Assembly: GCA_963556255.1 (NCBI GenBank)
Contig: OY744607.1
Coordinates: 53,807,283-53,871,282, forward strand
Length of the DNA stretch: 64,000 bases
Reading direction: 5' to 3'
Source: Allolobophora icterica
Lineage: Eukaryota > Annelida > Clitellata > Crassiclitellata > Lumbricidae
Of this stretch, positions 21,901 to 49,526 are shown in pieces (position 1 is the first letter of the stretch; every line of letters begins with the position of its first letter). The notes under the pieces were generated by a model. The model ran no database searches. It was not told where the DNA came from and worked only from the letters and a program-made list of their open reading frames with translations. The translations under genes and the position numbers were made by a program.

Positions 21901-24900
21901 TAATTCTATTCCTGCGTCACCCCACAACCATTATCATCAGCGATTACCACCGTAGCTCTATGCTGTCTCCTCGGCCTGACCTCCCCGCACCTGGCACCGC
22001 AACGGACAAGGCAGCCTGGCTATCGCGGACTTGATTTGATGTAGGCCTATAGCGCAGGTCTACAAGCTGGTCTCCCAGACGTGGCTTTTGTGTGGCGCTA
22101 AGATATTTCGGAGATTTACATTACGTTACATGGTTCTGTTGTCAGACTCTCCTTGCGTTGTACAGAAAAATAAAAAAATAAACGAAAAAACGTCGATTTT
22201 TCAAAGAAATGAAAAACGAAAAAGAAAATAATTTGACTCTGTTACATCATGTACTGCAATTTAAAAGTTAAAACCTTGTTTGCACAATTTAACCAGCAAA
22301 TAACACTGTACTGTGCTATTTATTCCTAAAATAATGGGGGAGGGGATAGAGTAATAATAACACTCATGGCCAGGAGTGCATCAGATCGCGGTTCGAAAAA
22401 AATTATTATTATTAAATGATGACGTTAAATAGTGACGTAAATTAGTTAAATCTTTGAAAGTACGGAGTCAAAGTAAGGGACATCATTTAAAATCAAATTA
22501 AACAAAATAATAACAGACAGTAAATAAATAAGTAAAGTTACATACAAAAAAAGACGGAAAAAGGAAATGAAAAAACAAGATTTTTTGTAAAAAAACTAAA
22601 AACCGAAAAAAACGGTTTTAACAGCTATGGTGTTGATTACTAATAAATAGCTCATACGGTACCATCTCTGTCTGAACGACATGTGGGCCCGGCCTACCAA
22701 TTAATTATCATTTTATATGTTGAAATATTTGTGTTCAAAAGTGTGTGTAAGCTAGGGTATGGAAAGGCAAGACAAGGTAAGCCAGGGCAGCGGTTCTTAA
22801 AGTGGTGGTCCGCGGACCGGCGCCGGTGTAAAGACTTCAGGCTACCCCCCATTTCAGGTTACCCCCGGTAATCTGAAATCGATTTAACATTACCCCGTGG
22901 GTAACTTGAACGCGATTTCAAGTTACCCCCGCGCTGTTCACATTACCCCCTACCTGATTTAGCTAAAGTGATAAATTCTTACGCTTCAACTCATGATTTA
23001 GGTTCATTGAATAAAACACGTGAAACATACAAGATTGAACGCTAGTTTCAATATCTGAAAGAAATAAAAATGTAACAGAAATGTTAATTGTATTAAAACC
23101 ACTCATACACTAGTTCAAAGTGCCTGACATATTACATACAACCTAGTTGTTGTAATTGTGATCGACAGAGAAAGATAGCTTGTTGTACATAATGCACTAT
23201 AGAGGGGTAATGAGAGTTTAATGATAAAATGTTAACAATTATTATTATTATTATGAGTTAGTCGAAGAACGGGTCCCATTAATTTGAGGGGGTAATCTGA
23301 AATCGTTGGGGGTATTCTGAATCGCTTTCAGATTACCCCCCGATAATCTGAACGCGAGTTCAAGTTACCGGGGGGTAATTTGAAATGGGGGTAATCTGAA
23401 ATCGCTACACCGGTCCGCGGAGCTCTGGTCACCGGTCCGTGAACAGTCCTTAAAAATTCATAATTTTTCAACTTATTCGAAAAAATGTAAAATATTTGAA
23501 ACGTATTTAAATAAACTAAGAAATCATTGACAATACTTAATGAAAAAAATAAATATTACAAAATAAATAAATCTGTACGTTCTATCCCCATACTTTATCA
23601 TAGTCTTTATGTACGTATCCCCCAGGTTGTGATCCCGCGTTTGCCATTAGTGGTCCGCGAAAAACAATATAAAGATGGTGCCGATCCCTAGCGTTAAAAA
23701 GTTTAAGAACCACTGAGCTAGGGTAAGGTAAGGTAAGGCATGGTTAGACAAGGTAGACTAGGGTATACGGTATGGTAAGATAGGGTAAGGTACATTATGT
23801 CTGTGTCAGGTAAGGTAATTAAGATAATGTAGGATAAGGGGTATGGAATAGTCATGGATGGCGTTAGTGATGAGAGGTAAAGAATTGTAGGCCCTACATT
23901 ATAGCTCTTTCCTTTACCTTGTCCCGTGTGTCGATGTCACGCTTGGCGGTCAGTAAAAAACGATCGTAGCTGTAAACCTCAACGCTACATGGATCCTTGA
24001 ACCTGAACGCTTGATTGAATAACCATTGCAGGTAGTTGCAGTCGACCAAGCTGCGATTTAAAAAATACAAGATAATTAATGCGAACGTCTTCAAGAGTGC
24101 ATGATTTTGCAAGGCAAGACAATGAAAGGGTTTCAAAGGTAAAGTAAGACAAAATGATACAAGGTAATGTAAGGCAAGGTAAGATAAGGTGAGATAAAGC
24201 AAGGGGAGACAAGGCAAGATAAGACAAGGCAAGGTAAGATAAGGTGAGATAAAGCAAGGTGAGACAAGGCAAGATAAGACAAAGCAAGGTAAGATAAGGT
24301 GAGATAAAGCAAGGTGAGACAAGATAAGGTAAGGCAAAGCAATACAATACAAAAGGCCTATGATACAGTGAGGTAAGGCCAGGCACGGCAGAGTAATGTA
24401 AGCAGGGGACCACATTTCTTTTCTGTCTTCCGGAACACCACAGTACAGAGACAGCGACTACACTGATGTCACTGAGTGATAAGCAGAAGCGTAAAGTACG
24501 TAACCTAAGCAATAGGCCTATAGACTATAATTGTCGAAGGTATATTTTTTGTCATTTCCTGCACAACGCAGGACTTTTTGGCCCTTGACAAACTTATGAA
24601 ATGTTTGGCAATCCATATCGAAGTTCATCTTCATCTGAAGTTCTACAGTTGAGCATCTATTTCTTGTATAGGACCAGAATGTTTCCATCAAGCTAAATAC
24701 TCTTTTTACTGCAGCATTTTAAACAGGTATGCTAATGATGAATGCGATTATCATCAGACGATCTGGTAAGTTGTCAGTTCCTGCTTTTTGGAATACAGCT
24801 GCCCGTATATAATTATAGAAAAAAATTATGCTGGACGTTTCATTGTCCCGGAAAGGACGTGTCCGGGACGAAGACCTTTTTCAAATTCCGGGACTGTCCC

Positions 24901-25204
24901 TGACAATCCTGGACATGTGACCAACCTAAATGTAAGGCAAGGCAATGTAGGCTAATGCAATTATTGTATTGTAATGCATTGTAATATTGAAAATTAAATT
25001 TATTATTGTCCACAGCACTCACTGGTTAACGAACAAATCCGGTCTTATGACTTCCTGGTATTCTTTGCACCGGTTAATAATGAGCGCGTCGATATTCTGT
25101 GGGGTCCCTGCTCCGTGCACGGCTTCTGTCAACAGCGCAACGCAAACACTCAGAACAATGAGGAATTTCCACATCTCGACGATACAACAGAATTTTCGTA
25201 TCAT
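9886..25204 (-). CDS. ARC-like: ADP-ribosyl cyclase (CD38 family), copy 1, eight exons
   Basis: Predicted NAD-using ectoenzyme that makes cyclic ADP-ribose/ADP-ribose (and NAADP by base exchange), as known for CD38 and Aplysia cyclase. Exons: 25204-25023, 24050-23918, 16602-16512, 14426-14287, 12842-12769, 11646-11548, 10635-10549, and a last exon ending at TAA 9888-9886. Coding lengths 182, 133, 91, 140, 74, 99, 87 and 19 or 40 give 274 or 281 residues; Aplysia cyclase has 282. Seen: signal peptide, RCKEY, DCNYLQW, FKDPC, active-site Trp in LYWSS, WCGQ, Trp in NSYWKAL, catalytic Glu in YELPNL, and the TCKTG...FRC cysteine pair. Eight exons also matches human CD38. TLEDT reads TTANI. No membrane anchor is visible, so it is probably secreted or luminal. 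All boundaries are GT/AG. Confidence 0.93.
9960..10255. repeat. Degenerate GGTAA pentamer array, unit 1
   Basis: AAAGGTAAGGTAA-type repeats with interspersed AGTAAATAAAGG units, in the last intron of cyclase copy 1. Homologs at 30765-31035 and 58835-59125. Confidence 0.75.
10549..10635 (-). CDS. ARC-like: Cyclase copy 1, exon 7
   Basis: 87 bases, acceptor TTGCATAG, donor GC|GTAAGC. Encodes ETCKTGTLLNLKADVERKK then FRCADDPA, aligning with EKCGAGSLLDLEKL...FDCVENP of Aplysia cyclase (a disulfide pair). Confidence 0.92.
11105..11315 (-). pseudogene. LINE reverse-transcriptase N-terminal fragment
   Basis: Minus strand encodes SISIVPVLSRLVERELVHT and GLNLCLSILPTSAPLDRR, the start of the same LINE polymerase seen more fully at 60905-62065. 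It is in intron 6 of cyclase copy 1; paralog at 32930-33135. Confidence 0.75.
11322..11545 (-). repeat. Tandem array of ~45-bp donor-site-like units after exon 6
   Basis: About five units, each on the minus strand resembling AGGTAATYGGATGGGGAGAG followed by TAGGGTAATGTGCAC. The first part resembles the exon 6 donor (AG|GTAATCGG). Paralog at 33137-33370; four similar units lie at 60635-60785. Confidence 0.7.
11548..11646 (-). CDS. ARC-like: Cyclase copy 1, exon 6 (catalytic Glu)
   Basis: 99 bases, acceptor GATTGCAG, donor AG|GTAATC. Encodes IFALYELPNLEFRRN, aligning with SFFGKYELPNL of Aplysia cyclase, whose Glu (E179; CD38 E226) is catalytic, then VLRVQLIYKS. The donor is followed by a tandem array of donor-like units (11322-11545). 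Confidence 0.92.
11785..11990. repeat. 11-bp minisatellite (CAATCAATACA)
   Basis: Nearly perfect 11-bp tandem repeats in intron 5 of cyclase copy 1. Copy 2 (33600-33730) has fewer units and is interrupted by a LINE 3' end. Confidence 0.85.
12240..12715. repeat. Degenerate TTACC pentamer array, unit 1
   Basis: About 475 bases of CTTACCTTACCTT-like repeats in intron 5, close to exon 5. They give long stop-free frames of Leu/Pro/Tyr that are not genes. Paralog at 34140-34615. Confidence 0.85.
12769..12842 (-). CDS. ARC-like: Cyclase copy 1, exon 5
   Basis: 74 bases, acceptor TTTTCATTCAG, donor GG|GTAAAC. Encodes FAHVVQGVVHLLLNGS then NGLAYNPAG, very close to FAEAACDVVHVMLNGS of CD38. Confidence 0.92.
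12945..13230. repeat. Degenerate (TTAGAT)n hexamer array, unit 1
   Basis: TTAGATTTAGATTAGATTC-type repeats in intron 4. Paralog at 34850-35020, about 110 bases shorter. Confidence 0.8.
13597..13830 (-). pseudogene. LINE 3' end fragment with (TGAA)n tail
   Basis: Minus strand carries the polymerase C-terminal motif IWNGLP (decayed) and ends in GGCGCTATATAAATCTATGA, then a (TGAA)n tail. The paralog at 35369-35581 reads HAFSVVGPTIWNGLPPELRL. Confidence 0.75.
13985..14180 (-). pseudogene. LINE C-terminal fragment (minus)
   Basis: Encodes STTIWNGLPLLLLDPNN and FADFSRLLKSLV, a LINE polymerase C-terminus. In intron 4; paralog at 37150-37385. Confidence 0.7.
14185..14262 (+). mobile_element. LINE 3' terminus with hairpin and ATTACC tail
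   Basis: Plus strand: GGGAGCGCCTCTGATG, then GTGGCGCTATATAAATTT, then (ATTACC)n. The paired GCGCC/GGCGC arms and microsatellite tail are the 3' end shared by several LINE families here. Paralog at 37480-37555. Confidence 0.65.
14287..14426 (-). CDS. ARC-like: Cyclase copy 1, exon 4
   Basis: 140 bases, acceptor GTGTTTAG, donor AGC|GTAAGG. Encodes GYVVKDLNAWCGQ (first Gly split with exon 3), two cysteines in VSCPASDSITCP, and ENSYWKALSQS, whose W matches W140 of Aplysia/W189 of CD38. Confidence 0.94.
14588..14825. repeat. AAT/ATT-rich microsatellite, unit 1
   Basis: AATAATAAT-rich stretch in intron 3. Paralog at 37915-38130 with different repeat numbers. Confidence 0.7.
14840..15365 (-). pseudogene. 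LINE ORF2 C-terminal fragment, interrupted by a solo LTR
   Basis: Minus strand encodes [34 protein letters not shown] and AVETLGPIN. I recognise this C-terminal region from LINE polymerases common in marine invertebrate genomes; the clade is uncertain. The solo LTR at 15366-16086 splits it, and it continues at 16092-16200 (RVAVGLRLGANICEPHT). The uninterrupted paralog is at 38160-38775. Confidence 0.75.
15366..16086 (-). mobile_element. Solo LTR of the Gmr1-like element, with 5-bp target duplication
   Basis: 721 bp, TGTCGC...GCGACA, about 98% identical to the LTR at 5103-5824. It is flanked by GTGTG on both sides (15361-15365 and 16087-16091). The sister unit keeps a single GTGTG at 38671-38675, with flanking sequence continuous across it: the pre-insertion site. 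It lies in intron 3 of cyclase copy 1. Confidence 0.95.
16512..16602 (-). CDS. ARC-like: Cyclase copy 1, exon 3 (active-site Trp)
   Basis: 91 bases, acceptor GATGTAG, donor G|GTTAGA. Encodes ALYWSSVSTSF, where W matches W77 of Aplysia and W125 of CD38, then VGRFVTTANILG. The TLEDT signature of the family appears as TTANI, so the Glu equivalent to Aplysia E98/CD38 E146 is Ala. Confidence 0.9.
16615..17750. repeat. Long degenerate GGTA-based array (GGTATAATAAGG), unit 1
   Basis: Over 1.1 kb of GGTATAATAAGG/GGTAAGGTA repeats in intron 2, starting just upstream of exon 3. Paralog at 43690-44830. The long open frames it creates are low-complexity and not genes. Confidence 0.85.
17735..18830 (+). 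pseudogene. Frameshifted LINE reverse transcriptase, unit 1
   Basis: Pieces in several frames: FNTSLPTGEFSS, LLDLSAAFDTVEH, GVPQGSILGPLLFLLYTVDL, QFYADDAQLY (RT catalytic YADD), VRDLGVLLESDLLMTGHVNQ and DRLQSVLNNSAARL. The order fits a CR1/L2/Jockey-type LINE. Several frameshifts and stops make it inactive. Antisense to the cyclase in intron 2. Paralog at 44825-46105. Confidence 0.88.
18936..19415 (+). pseudogene. Orphan ORF of the KLGDQDKSWAPH repeat-protein type, one stop
   Basis: ATG at 18936 opens 160 codons ending at TGA 19413-19415, with one in-frame TGA at codon 33 (19032-19034). The protein has CFICGSYTL before that stop, then YFGMKLGDQDKSWAPHVVCK, RNHVDDCYFCMV and YPNLPSALRPVP. I recall this Cys-containing pattern from multi-copy uncharacterised proteins of invertebrates, probably mobile-element-borne; function unknown. 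A short segment before RNHVDDCYF seems missing compared with the remembered family. Present only in unit 1 (intron 2). Confidence 0.6.
19430..19990 (+). repeat. LINE C-terminal-like tandem repeats, unit 1
   Basis: Contains ECRRWN(D/N)IPPSIR, a LINE C-terminal motif, followed by partial tandem copies of a ~160-bp segment carrying GATTGGAAATCTG (19735 and 19960). The same segment is amplified to four copies in unit 2 (46540-47345). Confidence 0.65.
20298..21784. mobile_element. hAT-type non-autonomous element, TSD CTTCTGTT
   Basis: Termini are CAGTGTTATTTAAGTT on the left and its inverted form on the right. Perfect 8-bp direct repeats CTTCTGTT flank it (20290-20297 and 21785-21792). Behind the tips lie AGTTTTAGTTTCAGTT subterminal repeats, then a second long inverted pair (about 20640-20745 with 21275-21430). 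No transposase seen. In intron 2 of cyclase copy 1. Confidence 0.93.
20714..20962 (+). CDS. Short Cys-rich ORF inside the hAT-type element
   Basis: 82 codons. The C-terminal half reads CKSCKVDKCCTKRCSCRSAN, then PCTHRPMCNCIHC. Such CxC-rich tails occur at the ends of several invertebrate transposon-linked proteins (recollection). The start is inside the inverted repeat, so it may be a fragment of a longer protein. Function unknown; expression doubtful. Confidence 0.35.
   Translation: MGKQDGDQNGSNASLIRMECDEEGVHAPVWSTNDSVPQSCIEFVYCKSCKVDKCCTKRCSCRSANLPCTHRPMCNCIHCNNA
22160..22635. mobile_element. Degraded relative of the hAT element at 36295-37111
   Basis: Shares AAAGAAAATAATTTGACT, AACCTTGTTT, AAATGATGACGT and AACAGACAGTAAATAAATAA with that element and ends AACGGTTTTAACAGCTATG, an inverted form of its terminus. 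A SINE fragment (22335-22400) is inside it. Confidence 0.65.
22335..22400 (+). mobile_element. SINE fragment (same family as 43146-43518)
   Basis: GGGGATAGAGTAATAATAAC and ATCGCGGTTCG match the head of the SINE at 43146 (GGGGGATAGAGTAGTGGTAA). Confidence 0.55.
22788..23715. mobile_element. hAT-type element with a nested insertion, TSD AGCYAGGG
   Basis: Termini CAGCGGTTCTTAAAGTGG and TAAGAACCACTG are typical hAT (Charlie-like) ends. Flanking 8-mers AGCCAGGG (22780-22787) and AGCTAGGG (23716-23723) differ at one base. The sister unit has one uninterrupted copy of this site near 48130. It lies about 200 bases downstream of exon 2 of cyclase copy 1. Confidence 0.88.
22817..23413. mobile_element. 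Nested TIR element with ATTACCCCC-rich ends, TSD TCCGCGGA
   Basis: Inside the hAT element. The 8-mer TCCGCGGA occurs directly on both sides (22809-22816 and 23414-23421). Arms begin CCGG...GGTGTA and end TACACCGG, with about 90 bases of repeated ATTTCAGATTACCCCC-like sequence in each arm. No ORF of interest. Confidence 0.8.
23918..24050 (-). CDS. ARC-like: Cyclase copy 1, exon 2
   Basis: Acceptor AAATCGCAG, donor AAG|GTAAAG, 133 bases. Encodes DCNYLQWLFNQAFRFKDPC then YSYDRFLLTAK, the conserved DC..LW..F..AF.F..PC....SY..F block of the family with two disulfide cysteines. Confidence 0.93.
24125..24345. repeat. ~57-bp tandem repeats (GATAAGGTGAGATAAAGC)
   Basis: Three tandem units in intron 1 of cyclase copy 1. 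Only one is present at the homologous site in copy 2 (48575-48640). Confidence 0.75.
25023..25204 (-). CDS. ARC-like: Cyclase copy 1, exon 1 (signal peptide)
   Basis: Encodes 60 residues plus two bases. Two in-frame ATGs exist, at 25204 and 25174. The second gives a better signal peptide (MWKFLIVLSVCVALL, cut near AVHG) and suits the TATA-like box at 25233-25239. The mature part contains RCKEYQEVIRPDL, matching RCKDY of Aplysia cyclase. Donor is CA|GTGAGT. Confidence 0.92.
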
Positions 25205-25232
25205 ATAAACGCCGCATAAACTAGTACGAGAA

Positions 25233-25239
25233 TTTTATA
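25233..25239 (-). promoter_or_regulatory. TATA-like box before cyclase copy 1
   Basis: TATAAAA on the minus strand, about 30 bases before the first ATG and 60 before the second. The same element is present before copy 2. It favours the second ATG as start (inference). Confidence 0.4.
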
Positions 25240-25363
25240 TCAACGAAGAACTGATGACTATGGTAATAGCTCGCATGTTAGTCACGTGCTTAAGGCGCTC
25301 ACCTGCTCATGTTTAACACGATTTATGGGCGGCATAACAAGTTGGGATATTTGAATGGATGGA

Positions 25364-25560
<197 letters not shown>

Positions 25561-28500
25561 GGACTGACGGACGGACGTACGGACAGACAGACAGATTGAT
25601 CGATAGATAGATAGAGAGATAGATTGACATGCACGCAATCACTCTAAAACACCCTAACACAATCCTAACCATTTTCAATGTCTGCCGCCTCTTTTCTCCC
25701 CCTCATACTCAAGTAATCTGTCTTCCCTTAAGACTTCACCACCCTCCTCTTCATCAGTGGCGTCCACCAATGGGATTTTTGGTAGAACGCTATCCCACGA
25801 TTGCCAGAAATGGGGAGGAAGGGTTTGATGAACGTTCTGGATATAGTCTTGGGGGTGGTTTATTTGATTATTTCCAAAAATATATTTAATTTAACCAATC
25901 CACCCATCCACCAAACCCAACCCGTCCAAACCAACCCACCAATCCACAGTCATTCGCTACACATCACTGACTGAGTTGCGTATACGCACCTGGCAATACG
26001 TATCTGTGTGAAAATTGCTTACTTGATATGTTGCTTGTGTATTAGATACGAGGGGATCTATTGTTTGTTTTAACAGATTTCTGATTTCTTGTTTTTGCCT
26101 CTGAAGTAGTTTCAATAATTCATGCTTGGTTTCTGAAATTCAATTTGTTGCTTGTTTTCGGCAATGTTATATGTTTTATTTACTGGGGTTGTTCAAGAAA
26201 CACATATATAACTGATATCTTAATTTCTTGTTTTTAATGTTCGTGTTTCTTTCTGCAAAGGTAACAGCGTGTGCGTTTGTATTTCTTTATATTAATATTA
26301 CGGAGACTGTAGAAAGTCGTTTCCTTTCACCGGCGCGGTTCTCACAGAAGGCTAGGGGGCATCCGGGGTTTGTCCAGTGGAAAGGAAGTTACAAAACAAA
26401 ATTGGATGGGTGAATCAGCATGGCCCTCGGGATAGACCTTACCCAGGCTCACACAAACCTCCTCTAGCAACACAGCCAAACTCCGGGTTGATTGATCAAC
26501 CAAAATGTTTGATCAGTCGAAATGGACTTCCGAGATGCTCTCTGTGCCTCGGCTGCTTCCTCTGTTGTTTCGTAATTTCCCTATCGGACTCAATTCTTCA
26601 CCCTATTCTCCGAAATGGGCTTCTGAAGCACATCCCTAAGGCCGCTAGCCACAGCTTGGGCGGTTTGCTGACGACGGTCATCAATGGCATCCTCGCAGAC
26701 CCTCTCTTACCGTCCTCTTACCCTTGTCATGATCTCCATTCCTGGATGTCTTCCAATCGCCATTCCCTCAACTCATCCAAAACCCAATTTATTTGGTGTT
26801 ACACTCATCAGCGACTTCAGAAACTTAAATTCTCTTTGCAATCTCAAAGGTTTCCGCTTTTTATTATCTCGTCTAGCAACACATCGCGCATATAGGCAGA
26901 GACAGAAGCATACTTGGAGTTACGCCCGACGAGTCGAGCAGTTAAGCGTAGAACCCATAACTACTCAACGAGTTGGAGCTCATCAATCACATGACACAGA
27001 GAGAAGCAAATGAAAAAGAGGCGTGTGATACGGACCGTTTGTAGCAATTTGTACCTTTGTAAACTAGATTGATATTTGTGTATATATATTACTCGGCTTT
27101 CAACATAATTTTGCTGTTATGTTCGTGTGATCATATGAGTTCATGACAAATGCATGATTATATAGATAGCAACCCCAAAGAAAACGTGGAAGGTGCAAAT
27201 TAGGCACACGTGAAGAAGACAAACAATACGGACATTTAGTTGCAAATGTAGATCCTTTGTAAGTGATGGACGCAGTAATTTGGTGTGCACATCATGCGAA
27301 AATAATGTTTACAAAACAGCGTGTCAGTTGCTTTAGTAGGAGAGGTTAGTATTTTTTTGCCTACCATAAAAAAGTAGGCCCCCATAAATTTTTATATTCC
27401 TGTTGTAGTTGTATGCTCAATAACACAAGTAGTCATAGGTAGTAAACTCGACTGCCACCTTCAACAGATATTCTAAATATTACTAAGATACAATGACAAC
27501 AGCAAAAAAAATACTAAATACGAAAAATTTGAAATTTTAGCCAATTCCCTACCCTCTTGCTTTTTCCCTGTTTCCATCCCTTTTTCCAGTTACAGTTCCT
27601 TTTATTACAATATAAAGTCATAATTCTACCTTTTTTTAAGAAAGCAAGACAGTATAATATGACCCAGGGGCATAACTTTGGTCTTAAAAGGGGGCACCAA
27701 TTTCTTACATAAACGAAGCAATGCGGAGACTGCGATCTCTGGGATGGCACAATAATCATAATTATATTGAGTGGCATTGTTCAAAAGTGGGGGTACGGTG
27801 CCCCAGTACAAAAGAGGGGTACAGGTACCCATCGTACCACCACAAATTACGCCAATGATATGATCAAATATTCTATTGCTACTACATAACGTTCTACTAA
27901 TAATCCGTTGGTTTTAACACTGGGGTCCATATGGACCCCAACACCCTAAGTGTTACTAACTTAGCGACATACTACGAGGGTTAAGTGAACGCTGTTTGAG
28001 TAATATGGTACCAGTAGTGTCTACACCATCGAGCACTTGGAGGGTGAGGGAGAGAACAATCTCCCACGATTGGCAGAAGATTGATTGAATTGAATTGAAT
28101 TGAATTGAATATATTGGACAGAGTGGGGAATTTGTTCTTCCATTCCAGAGGGGGCGGGGGGTTAGACGCCAGTGGATGGGACTCATTAACAATAAACCAA
28201 GAACAACATCTATGGCCAATAAACGTCAAACTACATTGTAACTCCTTTGTGTTGAGATTGATGTACTTAAATTGATTTTAGTTGATGAATATTTTACAGC
28301 TGCGAAAGTGGCAACTGTTTCGGACTGTTATAAATTAAGAGAACAGATTCGAATTTTGATTATAATTTTACGCTAACTGTATGTTGTCAATGTACTGCAA
28401 GAAATATTTGAAACAGCATTAGAATGTCCTAAATGCAAAACGTTAAAGTTGAGTAATTGTATATGTTATGCATTGACTAATTTGAGCAGCACGCCACCCA

Positions 28501-28568
28501 ACATTGACCCTTATTTACTACAAGCTGATTGTCATATCGTTATGGCCTCCCATCATTCCATGCTTACT
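25561..28568. other. Intergenic block between cyclase copies 1 and 2
   Basis: At about 25890 the sequence jumps from the end of one unit into the middle of the block found at 53560, so about 3.2 kb present in unit 3 is missing. No host exon seen. Contains LINE remnants (26300-26890) and a 20-bp palindrome (27921-27940). Confidence 0.6.
26300..26890 (+). pseudogene. LINE-like fragment (HGPRDRPYPGS / LLKHIPKAA)
   Basis: Frames on the plus strand give QHGPRDRPYPGSHKPPL, LLKHIPKAASHSL, then DLHSWMSSNRHSLNSSKTQF. The last is a LINE motif lying after the YADD box, while the second lies before the RT core, so the core is deleted. Related sequence: 54565-55150 (paralog) and 40845-41290 (minus). Confidence 0.6.
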
Positions 28569-29096
28569 CAGTGATGGGCAATGGTTAACTAAAAGTTGCT
28601 AACTTTTAGTTTAACAAAATTTTTTTAGTTAAGGATGAAGTTTAACTAAATATAAATAGTTTAGTTAAAACCATAGTTTAACTAAAAAATTTTAGTTGCT
28701 AAGTAAAAGGTTTAGCTAAAAAATCAACAATATGCAACTATTTTTCCACTGTGAACATTGAACACTGTCAGCAAAAAAACATTTTAACACTGCATGGTTT
28801 TAGCATTAACAGCCTGTGTTTTCAAATTCATACACAACTTACAGTACACATGTAACTGTATGCCAGAACAGTTCACATTGCATAGTTTGAAGGTGAATTG
28901 TCACTGACGCTTTGCATTATTACAGTTCATTTAACATCTTTTACTGTGAGAATGTTTGTCGTAAAAAGTTGGAAAAAGTTTAACTACTTTTTTTAGTTTA
29001 GTTAACTAATTTCCAAAATCAGCTGCCAACTTTAGTTAAACTATTTTTTTTAGTTGGAAAATAGTTTTAGTTTAACTAAAAAAAATAGTTTAGAGG
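28569..29096. mobile_element. hAT-like element with damaged right end
   Basis: Starts CAGTGATGGGCAATGGTTAA, a common hAT terminus, and is filled with TTTAGTTAAACTA-type repeats on both sides. Unit 3 lacks it (near 57365). No matching right tip or clean 8-bp duplication, so the right end is probably lost. Confidence 0.65.
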
Positions 29097-29631
29097 CCCC
29101 CCCCCCGTGTGTAATGAGCATAGGGCCCCAGTGTGGTTAATCCGGCCCTGCCTATAAGACAACACGGGTTAGTAAACTGAAATCATAATAGTACAGAAAT
29201 ATTACCCAGGCACTATATTACGCTACACACCAGTAAGAACACTTCAAAGGTAACTGTACTCCTTGTATTTGTATGGAGTGTAACAAGTTACATTTCGACA
29301 TAGCCGAGTTACAGGCGCAACAAGACAAGTAGCAGAAACGCTACGGTAATATTACACAGGTAAAATAATCAACATCCTTGTAATACTAACGTTAAATAGT
29401 TAGCTGGCGGCGTCGGAAAAGGGAAGAACATAGTCACAGAGGTACCATCTATACAAATGCATCGTCCATCACTAACATCTAACGATGCAGGATGTTCTGG
29501 TGTAGGATGTAAATGAGTTATTAGTTATTAAATTTCGTTGTCATAATTAATTACTTTCAAATATTATTGATTTTTGGTTATTTTTAATTATAAATCATTA
29601 ATTATAATAGTCCTAATAGTCATGGTTTTGT

Positions 29632-30050
29632 GGGTGCCCGATAGTGTAGTGGTTAGCGTACCTGACTGTTATTCGAGAGGTCGGGGTTCACATCCCCACT
29701 AGGACTCAAATTTTTTCCGAGATTTCTATCACACCTGCACCCCTAGCCAACTCAGCTATAAGTAGTACACTGACCGTACAACGTCGGTGGGAAGATGAGA
29801 CAGCGAGGGAGAGGACTAGCCACCCACTGCCGACGCTAAGAAAATGAAGTCTCTAACACTTCACATCCATGGTTACAAGGGCTATAGCTGAAGGTTTTTT
29901 CTTCTTCTTCTACTACTTCCTCCTCCTCCTCCTCATGCTCCCTCTTCTTCTTCTTCCTTCTCCTCCTCTTTCTTCTTTCTCCTCCTATTCCTCCTCTTCC
30001 TCAACTTCTTTTTGTTCTGTCCTAACTACTCATCTTCCTCTTTTAAATTT
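29632..30050 (+). mobile_element. tRNA-derived SINE, unit 2 copy
   Basis: A box TAGTGTAGTGGTTA and B box GGGGTTCACATCC, with the anticodon loop decayed, then the same body and TTC/TCC-rich tail as the copy at 8684. Confidence 0.7.
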
Positions 30051-30182
30051 CCAGTCGGTTACTGTGTAGAGACCTCGAGCAAATCCTTCATTCAGAATTG
30101 CTCAGCGTCTTCGATTCTTGTTTGGTCATTAGAACCAGGATTCGAACCCGGGTCACCCAAAGCGTTACCTTTTCGGTCACCT

Positions 30183-30425
30183 CTGTATGTATGTGTCTAT
30201 GTATGTATTTTCATGCATGTACGTATGTATGTATTGTATTAGTGCTGTATGTATGAATGTTGTATTTTATTCATGTATGAATGTATTTATGTATGTATGC
30301 TTGTACTTAGTTATGTGTATGCATGTATTCATCTATTTTTTTATGTATGCGTGTATGTATTTGTGTATGTATGTATGCATGACTGTATGTATGCGTGTAT
30401 GCATGTCTGTATGCATGTATGTATA
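30183..30425. repeat. (TATG)n-type microsatellite, unit 2
   Basis: Homolog of 9405-9615 with different repeat numbers. Confidence 0.85.
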
Positions 30426-30567
30426 TAACATCTGTTTTCTAGCACCTCTTTCTAAAGAATCTCTTTAAAACTTTTTTCATATGCCTAACCTGCGTCATCA
30501 TTCAGTTTCATCACTGTATACCAATGGAGCTCGTGTAACTGGAGGCGGTAATTTTACTTTGTATCAA

Positions 30568-30573
30568 TTTATT
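30568..30573 (-). terminator. Poly(A) signal AATAAA, cyclase copy 2
   Basis: Same position relative to the stop as in copies 1 and 3. Confidence 0.55.
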
Positions 30574-30698
30574 TAGCGCACAGCTCATTAATTACGTATA
30601 CTCTGTTTAGGGAGTGAACGGTAAACTCAGAATTCCGGCTCAGCGGTTCGAATAATGTTCTTGCTTTTGGTGTTGTCCAGGTGATCGACGCATCGCAA

Positions 30699-49491
<18,793 letters not shown>

Positions 49492-49519
49492 ATAAACGCC
49501 GCAAAAACTAGTACGAGAA

Positions 49520-49526
49520 TTTTATA
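49520..49526 (-). promoter_or_regulatory. TATA-like box before cyclase copy 2
   Basis: TATAAAA about 30 bases before the first ATG, as in copy 1. Confidence 0.4.

Larger units (their letters stand above)
20090..21925 (+). pseudogene. LINE polymerase C-terminus split by a hAT-type element
   Basis: Left part (20090-20297) encodes YAVPALWNDLPKDILL. Right part (21793-21925) encodes PVNFTSPPVELSSAAFHSRL and KTELFKLS. The interruption is the element at 20298-21784; removing it and one target duplication puts both parts back in one frame. Confidence 0.75.
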
